In this document: positions 17,346 through 26,928 of the stretch, piece after piece
How the letters are laid out: every line of letters starts with the position of its first letter
How positions within the stretch are numbered: position 1 is the stretch's first letter
Assembly (NCBI GenBank): GCA_017984135.1
Contig: JAGNZZ010000009.1
Coordinates: 1 to 43,013, forward strand
Length of the DNA stretch: 43,013 bases
Origin: Chitinophagales bacterium
GTDB lineage: Bacteria > Bacteroidota > Bacteroidia > Chitinophagales > JADIYW01
Reading direction: 5' to 3'
Translations under genes and position numbers: made by a program
The notes under the pieces: model-generated
What the model was told of the DNA's origin: nothing
The model's database searches: none
What the model saw: only the letters and a program-made list of their open reading frames with translations

Positions 17346-17996
17346 ATGAAGCAAATTGAACAACTGACAGAAATAGAAATTATTAGTAGCATTTTAAATG
17401 GAGAAAAATCGCTTTATGAAATTATTATACGGAGATTTAATTCATATTTATATAAGATAGGACGTTCGTACAATTATAATCATGAAGACACGCAAGACTT
17501 AATGCAAGACACTTTTATTGACGCCTATAAAAGTCTTTCAAGCTTTGAAGGTCGCGCACAATTCAAAACATGGATTAGCCGAATTATGATTAATCATTGT
17601 TATAAGAAAAGACAAAAATCAAGTTTTAAAAATGAAATCATGCATGATATACACGACCAAGCAGAACCGATGTTTACGAATAATGCGCAACAGCATCCAG
17701 AAAAGTCCATTCAGAATTATGAATTAGGACATATTATTGAAAAAGCTCTTGCCACCTTGCCATTGGAATACAGAATGGTGTTTTCTCTACGAGAAATCAA
17801 TGCAATGAGCACAGCTGAAACGGCTGAACTTTTAAATATTTCAGAAGCAAACGTCAAAATAAGACTCAACAGAGCAAAAAACGCTTTGCAAGCTGAAATT
17901 AAAAAATCGTATGCTGCTACCGAATTATTTGAATTTAATTTAGTGTATTGCAATGCTATTGTTGACAGAGTGATGACGGCTATCCAAGAGCTTTAG
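17346..17996 (+). CDS. ECF-type RNA polymerase sigma factor
   Basis: The 216-residue product has sigma region 2 (about 20-90), with HEDTQDLMQDTFIDAYKSL and GRAQFKTWISRIMINHCYK for -10 recognition and core binding. It has sigma region 4 (about 125-180), with LPLEYRMVFSLREI and STAETAELLNISEANVKIRLNRAKNAL as helix-turn-helix. There is no region 1 or 3, which defines the ECF group. A ~30-residue C-terminal tail with two Cys/hydrophobic stretches (FEFNLVYCNAIVDRV) extends past region 4. Its only neighbour in the same run is the DoxX-like membrane protein; a dedicated anti-sigma factor is not seen. Confidence 0.92.
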   Translation: MKQIEQLTEIEIISSILNGEKSLYEIIIRRFNSYLYKIGRSYNYNHEDTQDLMQDTFIDAYKSLSSFEGRAQFKTWISRIMINHCYKKRQKSSFKNEIMHDIHDQAEPMFTNNAQQHPEKSIQNYELGHIIEKALATLPLEYRMVFSLREINAMSTAETAELLNISEANVKIRLNRAKNALQAEIKKSYAATELFEFNLVYCNAIVDRVMTAIQEL

Positions 17997-18040
17997 ATTA
18001 AAAAAAAATGTTTGACTTTTATTTGTTGACTTTATAAAAA

Positions 18041-18066
18041 ATAGGTTCACCAAATGGTGAACCTAT
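18041..18066 (-). terminator. Terminator between the sigma factor gene and the H1-tailed protein gene
   Basis: ATAGGTTCACC (18041-18051) pairs perfectly with GGTGAACCTAT (18056-18066), loop AAAT. Reading the minus strand, TTTTTTAT follows, so it ends the minus-strand gene; it may also stop sigma-factor transcription. Confidence 0.88.
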
Positions 18067-18110
18067 GATTTTACTAACCAAATAAAATCCAAAGAATTAT
18101 TAATCACTAA

Positions 18111-18881
18111 TTACTTAGTTGCTTTCTTTTTAGCCGGTGCTTTCTTAGCAGGAACAGCTGCTTTTTTTGCTGGTACCGCTGCTTTTTTTACTGGAGCAGC
18201 AGCTTTTTTAGGAGCTGGTGTTGTTGTTTTTTTAGGAGCTGGAGTTACTACATTTTTTACCGGAGCTTTCGCCACTTTCATTTTCACTTCTTTAGTAGCT
18301 TTTGCTGTAGATGCTTTCACTTCTTTGCTTACTTTTTCAACTTTTGTTTCCACTTGTTTTTTTACTTTGTTGATGTTTTTCTCCGCTTCTTTCGTCGCTT
18401 TTGCTACATTTTTTTGTAACCCTGCAGTTGCTTTTTTTACATCTTTTTCCACTTTATTAGCGAATTTATCTGCTTTTTTTTGCAAGTCAGCCGTTGCTTT
18501 TTTTACATCATCTTCTAATTCATCTGTAAACTTATCCGCTTTTTTAGAGAAATTAGCGGCAGCTTTTTTAGCTCTTTTTTCTCCACTTTGAATTTGTTCA
18601 TTTACAAATTGAAATGCTTTTTCTATTCTTACTTTTGCATCATCTACAACATTTTCAGCTTCTGCTAAAATATTAGCGCGAACTTTGTCCACATCTACTA
18701 TTTGTGAAATTCTGCCTTTTATTTTTTCACCATATTCTTGCAAATTTTCTTTCTGTCCATCTACTTGAACTTTTACATCTTCTTTAAGATTTAAAAAGTT
18801 ACTTCTAACTTCTTCAATTTTTGCATTAAAATCGCTGAATAATTTATCAAATGCTTCTTGAAATTTTTTAGTTGTGTCCAT
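18111..18881 (-). CDS. Amphipathic-repeat protein with histone-H1-like Lys/Ala/Pro tail
   Basis: The 256-residue product has no membrane segment or signal peptide. Residues ~1-105 are a charged helical region. Residues ~110-165 carry a 22-residue repeat (two 11-mers), seen as KKADKFTDELEDDVKKATADL then KKADKFANKVEKDVKKATAGL, the pattern of LEA-3 or apolipoprotein-like amphipathic helices. Residues ~195-256 are a disordered KKAAAPxKK tail like histone H1 or the bacterial Hc1/AlgP tails, able to bind nucleic acid. It could coat DNA, polyphosphate or granules (phasin-like) or act in desiccation. Function is unknown. Confidence 0.75.
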   Translation of the reverse strand: MDTTKKFQEAFDKLFSDFNAKIEEVRSNFLNLKEDVKVQVDGQKENLQEYGEKIKGRISQIVDVDKVRANILAEAENVVDDAKVRIEKAFQFVNEQIQSGEKRAKKAAANFSKKADKFTDELEDDVKKATADLQKKADKFANKVEKDVKKATAGLQKNVAKATKEAEKNINKVKKQVETKVEKVSKEVKASTAKATKEVKMKVAKAPVKNVVTPAPKKTTTPAPKKAAAPVKKAAVPAKKAAVPAKKAPAKKKATK

Positions 18882-18904
18882 GTTATTTACATTTTTTGAT
18901 ACTA

Positions 18905-18912
18905 CAAAAATA
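18905..18912 (-). promoter_or_regulatory. -7 box TATTTTTG for the H1-tailed protein gene
   Basis: On the minus strand TATTTTTG fits TAnnTTTG and lies 23 nt before the ATG at 18881. Confidence 0.45.
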
Positions 18913-19024
18913 AATACCTGCTATTAATCGAGCGTTAGTAACACATTAAGTATATTTAATTAAAATGCCTTGATTTTTAAATTAGTTCATTCTTAATGCA
19001 AATTTCAAGTTAAGAAATAATTTT

Positions 19025-19032
19025 TATCTTTG
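19025..19032 (+). promoter_or_regulatory. -7 box TATCTTTG before the methyltransferase gene
   Basis: TATCTTTG matches TAnnTTTG, 52 nt before the ATG at 19085. This gives one of the longer leaders in the window. Confidence 0.5.
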
Positions 19033-19084
19033 TAATTTTACAGATATAATGCAAAATTTGTATTTTTAAACTGCAAAATTACAC

Positions 19085-19837
19085 ATGGATTACAAACAAC
19101 GTTTTTCATCAAGAGTTCAAAATTACATACAATTCAGACCTGGATATCCAGTTGAAATTATTCCTGCACTCCAATTAGAAATAGGCTTAAAGCCAGATGA
19201 TACAATAGCAGACATTGGAAGCGGAACCGGTTTGTCATCAAAACTATTCCTCGAAAATGGAAACACTGTATATGGCGTTGAACCCAACGAACCCATGCGC
19301 AAAGCAGCTGAAGGATTTCTAAATGAGTATAGCAATTTCAAGAGCATACATGGAAGTTCAGAAGCAACTACCTTGCCGAACAACAGCATTGATTTAATAG
19401 TTTGTGCACAAGCCTTTCATTGGTTCGACAGAACAAGAACAAAATTAGAATTCCAACGAATTGCGGCCAACGAAGCACATTTATGTTTAATTTGGAACGA
19501 CCGCAATGAAACAGATATTTTTATGCAAGCTTATGAAAAACTGATTATGGAATATTCCATTGATTATACTAAAATTTCACATCGCAATATTTCTCCAGAA
19601 ATTATTCAAGATTTTTACACGCCACATACATTTAATAAATTCACATTTCATCATGAACAACAGTTCAATTTAGAAGGATTAATTGGCCGGATTATTTCAT
19701 CATCCTATATGCCAAATACATCCGATAAAAATTTTCCACAGTTAAAAAATGCTATCACACATTTATTTAATTCGTACAAACAAAATGAAATGGTTACTTT
19801 TGCATATAACACCTTTTTGTACATCGGTAAAATTTAA
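19085..19837 (+). CDS. Class I SAM-dependent methyltransferase
   Basis: The 250-residue product has the SAM-binding motif I IADIGSGTGLSSKLF (about 40-54), an acidic end of strand 2 in VYGVEPNEPM, and a motif IV-like DLIVCAQAFHWFD (about 103-115). The AFHWFD wording and the N-terminal FSSRVQNYIQFRPGYP resemble the family of small-molecule methyltransferases with the trans-aconitate/UbiE-like fold. The substrate is unknown. It is upstream of eno with a 32-bp gap and may be co-transcribed. Confidence 0.88.
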   Translation: MDYKQRFSSRVQNYIQFRPGYPVEIIPALQLEIGLKPDDTIADIGSGTGLSSKLFLENGNTVYGVEPNEPMRKAAEGFLNEYSNFKSIHGSSEATTLPNNSIDLIVCAQAFHWFDRTRTKLEFQRIAANEAHLCLIWNDRNETDIFMQAYEKLIMEYSIDYTKISHRNISPEIIQDFYTPHTFNKFTFHHEQQFNLEGLIGRIISSSYMPNTSDKNFPQLKNAITHLFNSYKQNEMVTFAYNTFLYIGKI

Positions 19838-19851
19838 AAAATCCATCATAA

Positions 19852-21153
<1,302 letters not shown>

Positions 21154-21166
21154 GAAATAGATTCTA

Positions 21167-21225
21167 TTGGTCGGTGTTCTCGCTTACCAAACATTTGTAT
21201 TTCGGTTGGCAAGGAAACCAACCGA
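21167..21225. promoter_or_regulatory. Paired hairpins after enolase
   Basis: TTGGT (21167-21171) pairs with ACCAA (21186-21190), and TCGGTTGG (21202-21209) pairs perfectly with CCAACCGA (21218-21225). The second, stable stem lies about 70 nt after the eno stop but has no T-run. It could be an mRNA end or part of a dispersed intergenic element. Confidence 0.45.
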
Positions 21226-21286
21226 TAATTAAAAATTTAGACTTTTACAGCATTTTACAAATACATCAAACTAATTAAAAAAAATC

Positions 21287-21682
21287 ATGGACATTACCCT
21301 CGAACAAGCAGAAAAAATTATTGCAGCAGCAAAGAAAAAAGCAGCAGAAATCGACACTAAAATGAACATCGCAATTGTGGATGCGGGTGCTAACTTAAAA
21401 GCATTTGCACGCATGGACGACGCATGGTTAGGCAGCATTGACATTTCCATTAAAAAAGCAAAAACAGCACGTTTTTTTAATTTTCCAACAGGTGTTATTG
21501 GTGAACTTTCACAACCAGGCGGACCATTATACAACATCGAACATTCTAATGGTGGTTTAATTACTTTTCCGGGTGGTTTGCCAATAAAATCAGGAGATGT
21601 CGTAATTGGTGGCATAGGTGTTTCCGGTTCCACTGTGGAAAACGATCAACTTGTTGCAGAAGCAGGAATAGCTGCTTTATAA
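21287..21682 (+). CDS. HbpS/GlcG-family heme-binding-type protein
   Basis: The 131-residue product belongs to the HbpS/GlcG (DUF336) fold. Evidence is [35 protein letters not shown] read in two parts, [19 protein letters not shown] near the end, and the closing [12 protein letters not shown]. Members bind heme or cobalamin or act in glycolate and diol operons. No such operon is present here, so the ligand is unknown. It has no signal peptide. It ends before a terminator-like hairpin. Confidence 0.85.
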   Translation: MDITLEQAEKIIAAAKKKAAEIDTKMNIAIVDAGANLKAFARMDDAWLGSIDISIKKAKTARFFNFPTGVIGELSQPGGPLYNIEHSNGGLITFPGGLPIKSGDVVIGGIGVSGSTVENDQLVAEAGIAAL

Positions 21683-21700
21683 ACAACTAAAAATATTAAG

Positions 21701-21733
21701 TGGCTTGTTAATTTATTTTAGCAAGCCATTTTT
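21701..21733 (+). terminator. Terminator after the HbpS/GlcG-like gene
   Basis: TGGCTTG (21701-21707) pairs with CAAGCCA (21722-21728) around a 14-nt AT-rich loop, then TTTTTAATTTT. The long loop makes it weaker than the others listed. Confidence 0.65.
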
Positions 21734-21848
21734 AATTTTACATCATTCCTATTCCGTTTACCTATTGGATAAAAGTCTTAAAAATAAAAACAAACAAGCG
21801 TTTATAAATGTCATTTCATTTTCTCGAAATACTTACTACTTTTACATC

Positions 21849-22172
21849 ATGCCTATTATCGATCCAAAATTGAAAGAAAAAATTCCAGCGCTATTGAGAA
21901 ATAAATTTTTCTTATTGATTTTGGGTTATTTCATTTACTGGGCTTTTTTTTCGCAAAATACCATGTATGCGCAATTTAAATTAGCGATGCAACTACGCGA
22001 ACTTGAAAAAGAAGAAGCCTACTATTCACAAGAAATTTTCAAAATTAAAAAAGAAAAAGAAGAATTATTTTCTGGCATTGGAAAAATGGAAAAGTTTGCA
22101 CGCGAACATTATTGGATGAAAAATGACAGCGAAGATTTATACATTTTTATGGAAGAAGCTGAAAAAAAATAA
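21849..22172 (+). CDS. FtsB/DivIC-like septum formation protein
   Basis: The 107-residue product has a short cytoplasmic N-terminus, one membrane helix (about 18-37, FFLLILGYFIYWAFF) and a coiled coil (about 50-80, rich in E and K). A conserved end follows (GKMEKFAREHYWMKNDSEDLYIF). This is the layout of FtsB/DivIC, which links FtsL and FtsQ in the divisome; the AREHYWMKxxxEDLYIF end is typical of Bacteroidota members. The frame is open upstream to 21705, but that part crosses the terminator and reads as non-conserved text, so I start at ATG 21849. Confidence 0.85.
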   Translation: MPIIDPKLKEKIPALLRNKFFLLILGYFIYWAFFSQNTMYAQFKLAMQLRELEKEEAYYSQEIFKIKKEKEELFSGIGKMEKFAREHYWMKNDSEDLYIFMEEAEKK

Positions 22173-22268
22173 ATTACTTCCTCATCGCATATATTTTCAT
22201 TTTATTCCTATCTTTAAGTAAATAGATTATAACATTATCTTACTTGATTTTAATCCTAAGCTTTTGAA

Positions 22269-23390
22269 ATGAAATCGCTGATCGTTTATTCCATTCCTGC
22301 ATTTTTTATTTTAATTGCCATCGAATTAATCATCGATAAAATAAAAAAAACCAACTACTATCGTTTAAACGATTCTATTAGTAATATCAACACAGGAATC
22401 GTACAACAAGTAACTGGCGTTTTGCTGAAATTGCTAAATGTTGGAGTGTACATCTACATCTATGAACATTATCGAATCACCACTATTCCTCTCACTTGGT
22501 ATTCTTGGTTATTGCTATTGTTTGCTGTTGATTTTTTTTACTATTGGTTTCATCGTCTTTCTCATGAAATTAGTATTTTATGGGGTACACATGTGGTGCA
22601 TCATCAAAGCGAAGAATACAATTTATCGGTAGCCTTACGGCAATCTGCCACACAAGTATTTGGTTCATTTTGGTTTTATTTACCTTTGGCTTTTATTGGC
22701 TTCGATCCTGTTTCATTTCTCCTGGTTTCGCAAATACAAACACTTTATCAATTTTGGATACACACACGCATGATTCATAAGTTTCCGAAATGGTTTGAGT
22801 TTATTTTCAATACGCCATCACATCATCGTGTGCATCATGGTGTGAATCCAAAATACATCGACAAAAACCATGGTGGCACGTTCATTATTTATGACAGAAT
22901 TTTTGGTACATTTCAAGAAGAAGAAGAAACTGTACATTATGGAATTACATCTCCATTAAACAGCTGGAATATAGCCATAGCCAATTTTGATTATTATAGC
23001 TGGATTACAAAACAACTTGCAAAAGTAAAAACAGTAAAAGATGCTTTGTTCATTTTAATTCAGCCACCAGGTTGGCGACCTGATTATTTAGGGGGCACCA
23101 TTGAACCAAAAGAAATTGACATCAATAGAAAATTATATGATGTAAAAAGTAGTATTGCTGTTCAAACATATATTGTCATCCAGTTTTTATTGATGTTGGC
23201 TTTTGTTTCGTATTTTTTATTTGAAGTCGAACAATTTAATTTTACTAAAAAAATAATAGGTGTTGCATTTATTATACTTTCTACCATCACCATTGGAACT
23301 TTATTTGAAAAGCAGAAATGGTCTGTAATACTTGAAATCATTAGGCTTTTGCTCGCTATTCCTGTTTTATATTTGTTAATTTTTAAATAA
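22269..23390 (+). CDS. Fatty acid hydroxylase/sterol desaturase family membrane enzyme, AGMO-like
   Basis: The 373-residue membrane protein has the di-iron histidine boxes of the family. HRLSH (HxxxH) comes first, then HVVHH (HxxHH), and later SHHRVHHG, with NHGGTFIIYDRIFGTF after the last box. Several hydrophobic helices lie before the first box and three more at the C-terminus. This architecture, including the extra C-terminal helices, resembles alkylglycerol monooxygenase (AGMO/TMEM195-like). The reaction in bacteria is not known to me. A TATCTTTA element at 22209-22216 is a plausible -7 box. Confidence 0.88.
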   Translation: MKSLIVYSIPAFFILIAIELIIDKIKKTNYYRLNDSISNINTGIVQQVTGVLLKLLNVGVYIYIYEHYRITTIPLTWYSWLLLLFAVDFFYYWFHRLSHEISILWGTHVVHHQSEEYNLSVALRQSATQVFGSFWFYLPLAFIGFDPVSFLLVSQIQTLYQFWIHTRMIHKFPKWFEFIFNTPSHHRVHHGVNPKYIDKNHGGTFIIYDRIFGTFQEEEETVHYGITSPLNSWNIAIANFDYYSWITKQLAKVKTVKDALFILIQPPGWRPDYLGGTIEPKEIDINRKLYDVKSSIAVQTYIVIQFLLMLAFVSYFLFEVEQFNFTKKIIGVAFIILSTITIGTLFEKQKWSVILEIIRLLLAIPVLYLLIFK

Positions 23391-23504
23391 AAAATAAGTT
23401 ATCCAACTCATTTTAGTCCTATTTTCTATTGTACAATTCTTTATCATAAATCAAATTTAGAATACAGAAAATGTAGTATATTTACTTTTCAACTAAGCCT
23501 ATAA

Positions 23505-24854
23505 ATGCCGAAACAACGTTTAGTTTATTTGTTTATCTTTTTCTTTTTTTATGCATGTTCTCAGAAACAAGAACAGAAATCTATTGCCCAAAATAAACAA
23601 CAACCATCTTCAATAGAAAAACCATGTATTGACAGCAGCAACAGTACTTTTTTAGATATTGTTGTAGATAGTTTTCTAGTAAAAGAAAAAGAAGTGGGAC
23701 GAAGAGATAATATCCAAAAAATATTTAAAACATTGAAGTTAGATAAACAGCAATACCAACAGTTTATTGAAGAAACAAAAGAATACATAGACCTAAACAG
23801 TATCAAGCCAAAACATAAATATTTTACCATCACGAAAGAGACAGATTCATCTTCAGAATTGCACTATTTAGCGTTTAAAGTGTCTGAATTTGAATATATC
23901 ATTGCCAACTGCACCGATACTACTTTAGTTCAATACAATCAAGTAGAAACCAATATCAATCAGAAGAAAAAGAAAAAAAACAAAAAATACAAGCCTATTT
24001 ATTATCATCCTTTACATATTACACTTTACGAAAAAGCAATTGACACCACAGAAATTTATTTTGCTGCTGTCATCCAAAAATCCATTGCAAAAACACTAAA
24101 AGAAAACAAACTCGACAATAAAATAATTGACCATATCAATAAAGCCTTTGGCGGAAAATTTAACGTCAATAAACTACGCAAAGGCGACACCTTACAATTC
24201 ATGTATAACCAACTAAGTATTAATGGAAGATTTTTAGAAAATGGGCAACTAAAAGCAATCTGTTGTAAAACTAAAAATAAAAAATTCTATGCTATCGATT
24301 ATTTTATTAAAGATGATAGCAGCTATCAATATACTGACGAAAAAGGAAATTATTACAAAACTTCCTTCTTGAAATCACCCTTACAAAAAGGAGGAAATAT
24401 AGTTTCTCGATTTAATCTAAAACGTTTTCATCCCATTTTGCAAGTTGAAAAAGCACATTTAGGTACTGATTTTGCGGCTCCAACTGGTACACCTATTGTG
24501 GCAACATCAAGTGGTGTAGTTATTGCTTGTGAGTTTAAACAAAACAATGGTAATTACGTAAAAATCCGACACGACAAAACCTACGAAACTCAATACTTAC
24601 ACATGAGTCGTTTTGCTCGAGGCATACGCAATGGTGTACGCGTACAACAAGGGCAAGTAATTGGATATGTAGGCAGCACAGGATTGGCAACTGGTCCACA
24701 TGTTTGTTATCGTTTTTGGAAACATGGCGCACAAGTAGATCCATTAAAAGAAAAATTAAACGTACTCAAAAGAGTATCCAAAGAAATTATAAACGATTAT
24801 TTAATTTATTTCATTGAGAAAAAATCATTGTTGGATAGAATACCGCTTATTTAA
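23505..24854 (+). CDS. M23-family metallopeptidase lipoprotein
   Basis: The 449-residue product starts with a lipoprotein signal (lipobox FYAC, Cys18). Residues ~165-290 form an N-terminal domain similar to those in other cell-wall endopeptidases. The M23 peptidase domain is at ~305-415, with HxxxD in HLGTD (His318, Asp322), the YLHM His366 and GPHV (His399). The usual HxH of the last metal motif reads His-Val-Cys (401), as far as I recall normal for this Bacteroidota subgroup. It probably cuts peptidoglycan cross-links from the periplasmic face. Confidence 0.88.
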   Translation: MPKQRLVYLFIFFFFYACSQKQEQKSIAQNKQQPSSIEKPCIDSSNSTFLDIVVDSFLVKEKEVGRRDNIQKIFKTLKLDKQQYQQFIEETKEYIDLNSIKPKHKYFTITKETDSSSELHYLAFKVSEFEYIIANCTDTTLVQYNQVETNINQKKKKKNKKYKPIYYHPLHITLYEKAIDTTEIYFAAVIQKSIAKTLKENKLDNKIIDHINKAFGGKFNVNKLRKGDTLQFMYNQLSINGRFLENGQLKAICCKTKNKKFYAIDYFIKDDSSYQYTDEKGNYYKTSFLKSPLQKGGNIVSRFNLKRFHPILQVEKAHLGTDFAAPTGTPIVATSSGVVIACEFKQNNGNYVKIRHDKTYETQYLHMSRFARGIRNGVRVQQGQVIGYVGSTGLATGPHVCYRFWKHGAQVDPLKEKLNVLKRVSKEIINDYLIYFIEKKSLLDRIPLI

Positions 24855-24956
24855 AATTCCAAAAAAAATTACTCTTGTATAGTACTGAAATTTTCAAAAC
24901 CATTGCATTAACAATGATTATTATTTATTTTTAGCACACCTAATTTATTTTATTTA

Positions 24957-26750
24957 ATGAGCCAATCAGAAGAATCCTACCACACATACATTGCACCGGA
25001 CACAAGATACTTTAAAACACAAGAAGAGTTTGACAAAGCTGTAAGCATTGATTTTGTAAAATACACCAATGAACTAACCAGCAAAAAACAAAAATTTTTC
25101 GTGTGTTTATCTCATGGACAATCACCTGTTGGTGCTTATAAAAAGATTGCAGAAAACTATCACAGAATTAAAAATCCTGAATATATTTATTATACATTCT
25201 TGAATTCACCATTAAGAACACAAACTGGATTGGAAGGAATGTTCACAGCTGCTGAATTTTTAAAAACTTTAATAAAAAACGGATTCGTAAAAACAGAACA
25301 GATCTTTGGTCGATCCCTAGATGAAACTAACATAGAAAATACCTTAATCGAATTAAATACTTCTATTCAAAATTTTTTAGACGAAAATGGAAAAACAGGA
25401 TTTGACTATGTTTTCTTAGCATCAAACCCTAATGGAAGAATTGGTGGTATTGAGCGAAACTCAAAAGCGTTTGATTCCAACGAAATTTTCACCTTAGTTA
25501 CACTCGGAAAAGATAAAAGAATTACCGCAACGCCATCTTTCTTATTAAAATCTAGAAGAGTCGCATTTTTAGCCACTAAAGCCGATAAACGAAGAACCTT
25601 AGCTTGGCTTTACAGTACGTATGGACAACCCAATGAAAGCCCAAGTTTTATCCGATTTATAGACGATGTAAAAAATAGATTAACCGTATTTATAGATGAC
25701 AAAGCACTCACATGGCCAACGATTACCGTACAACGCGAAACGCCTTATGGAGTTAGTAATATTGTAATAGATTTACCCAATCCGTACAAAGAAAATGCTA
25801 AAGAAAAATTACCGGTAATCATTCTTATTCACGGATTTTTGGGATTGAATTCTTTTGATGGATTATTGACCAATATTGCCTCTTCAAAATATATTGCAGC
25901 AGCCATGCATTATGGTTCTATTCCTTCTGATTTACCTATCGATGATTATTCAAAGCATGTATCTAAAAATATCGAAGCAGTGGTAGAATTTTTTGGCTCA
26001 AAAGGCCATCCGGTTTATCTATTTGACCATTCCATGGGAAATACTTATTTTCTCATGATGGATAGAAAAATTGATGATTATCCTGGAATAAAAAAATATT
26101 TACATGGAAGAATTGGCGCCAATCCATTCTTTGGAGAAGAAACCAAACATGCTTTATTGGGCTTTTTAGATGATGTGATTGTTCCTTCGATGTCTATCAC
26201 TGATAATCTTATTGAAAAACCATTATTTTATGCATTTCGTAGAATTGTACCATTAGATACGAAAAAAGGTGTTCGCAAAAGAAGTATCGCATTAATGAAA
26301 AGTTTGATTTCACAAGATACCATTGGCGACAAAGGCGTTTGGAAATCTATAAAAAGTCGAATCGTATTTTTAATGACAACGATGGACTCATTACCACAGC
26401 TCAATCGAATACCAATCGAGAAAGCACTCAATAAGGTTCCTGCAAAAATTTTTGTAATTCAAGCACATTCAGCTATTCAAGAATCATATAAATTCGACCA
26501 TCAGGTCGGTTTATTTAATATGGCTAAATACCATATTCCTATCCTTATCATTAAAAGCGATCGAGATGGTGTTGCTAAATATGTTCCACGTTTGTATGAA
26601 AGTGAAGGTGTGGAAGTATTAAATGTAACAGATAGAAACGAAAAAGACTTTTTCCGTGAACATTTATATCACATGATTCATCCCATGAGAACAGCAAACA
26701 TAATAGATGATTTTATCACAAAAACAGAAAAAAGAAGAAAATTGATGTAA
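24957..26750 (+). CDS. Fusion of a degenerate NagB/6PGL-like domain with an alpha/beta hydrolase
   Basis: Residues ~15-225 of the 597-residue product follow the glucosamine-6-phosphate isomerase/6-phosphogluconolactonase fold. LSHGQSPVGAYKKI matches the phosphate-loop position, and LLKSRRVAFLATKADKRRTL matches the late helix-strand. At the active-site motif (usually GxxDGHxA) it reads NPNGRIGG (157-164), so the Asp and His are lost. Residues ~255-590 are an alpha/beta hydrolase: oxyanion-type HGFLG (292-296), nucleophile elbow DHSMG with Ser359, and a C-terminal Asp (SDRDG) and His (HLYHMIH) as likely triad partners. The frame is open through the join. No signal peptide is seen. Substrate and partner are unknown. 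Confidence 0.8.
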   Translation: MSQSEESYHTYIAPDTRYFKTQEEFDKAVSIDFVKYTNELTSKKQKFFVCLSHGQSPVGAYKKIAENYHRIKNPEYIYYTFLNSPLRTQTGLEGMFTAAEFLKTLIKNGFVKTEQIFGRSLDETNIENTLIELNTSIQNFLDENGKTGFDYVFLASNPNGRIGGIERNSKAFDSNEIFTLVTLGKDKRITATPSFLLKSRRVAFLATKADKRRTLAWLYSTYGQPNESPSFIRFIDDVKNRLTVFIDDKALTWPTITVQRETPYGVSNIVIDLPNPYKENAKEKLPVIILIHGFLGLNSFDGLLTNIASSKYIAAAMHYGSIPSDLPIDDYSKHVSKNIEAVVEFFGSKGHPVYLFDHSMGNTYFLMMDRKIDDYPGIKKYLHGRIGANPFFGEETKHALLGFLDDVIVPSMSITDNLIEKPLFYAFRRIVPLDTKKGVRKRSIALMKSLISQDTIGDKGVWKSIKSRIVFLMTTMDSLPQLNRIPIEKALNKVPAKIFVIQAHSAIQESYKFDHQVGLFNMAKYHIPILIIKSDRDGVAKYVPRLYESEGVEVLNVTDRNEKDFFREHLYHMIHPMRTANIIDDFITKTEKRRKLM

Positions 26751-26857
26751 TTAAATCATTCTTCTTCTTTTCTTAACTTCTAATTAAGCCTATAATATTC
26801 TTTAAAGCGACAGAATAAGTGTAATTTTATCCTCTGAAAATAAATTTAGATTCTGAT

Positions 26858-26900
26858 AATCTCAGAGCTAAAAGTACATAGCAAAAACACTTCTGAGATT
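26858..26900. promoter_or_regulatory. 9-bp inverted repeat upstream of mrp
   Basis: AATCTCAGA (26858-26866) and TCTGAGATT (26892-26900) are perfect inverted copies 25 bp apart. They end 28 bp before the mrp ATG. The pair could be an operator or a leader hairpin; I do not recognise a matching regulator. Confidence 0.4.
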
Positions 26901-26928
26901 GGCAGAATTTCATTCAAATACGTTGTAT

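Noticed and set aside
21705-21848. Longer N-terminus for the FtsB/DivIC-like protein
   Set aside because: The extension runs through the preceding terminator, and its text is not like the family; ATG 21849 gives the standard length.
24702-24713. Missing second His in the M23 HxH motif (His-Val-Cys) as a sign of a dead enzyme
   Set aside because: The GPHVC form is, as far as I recall, usual in this Bacteroidota subgroup, and the other metal ligands are present.
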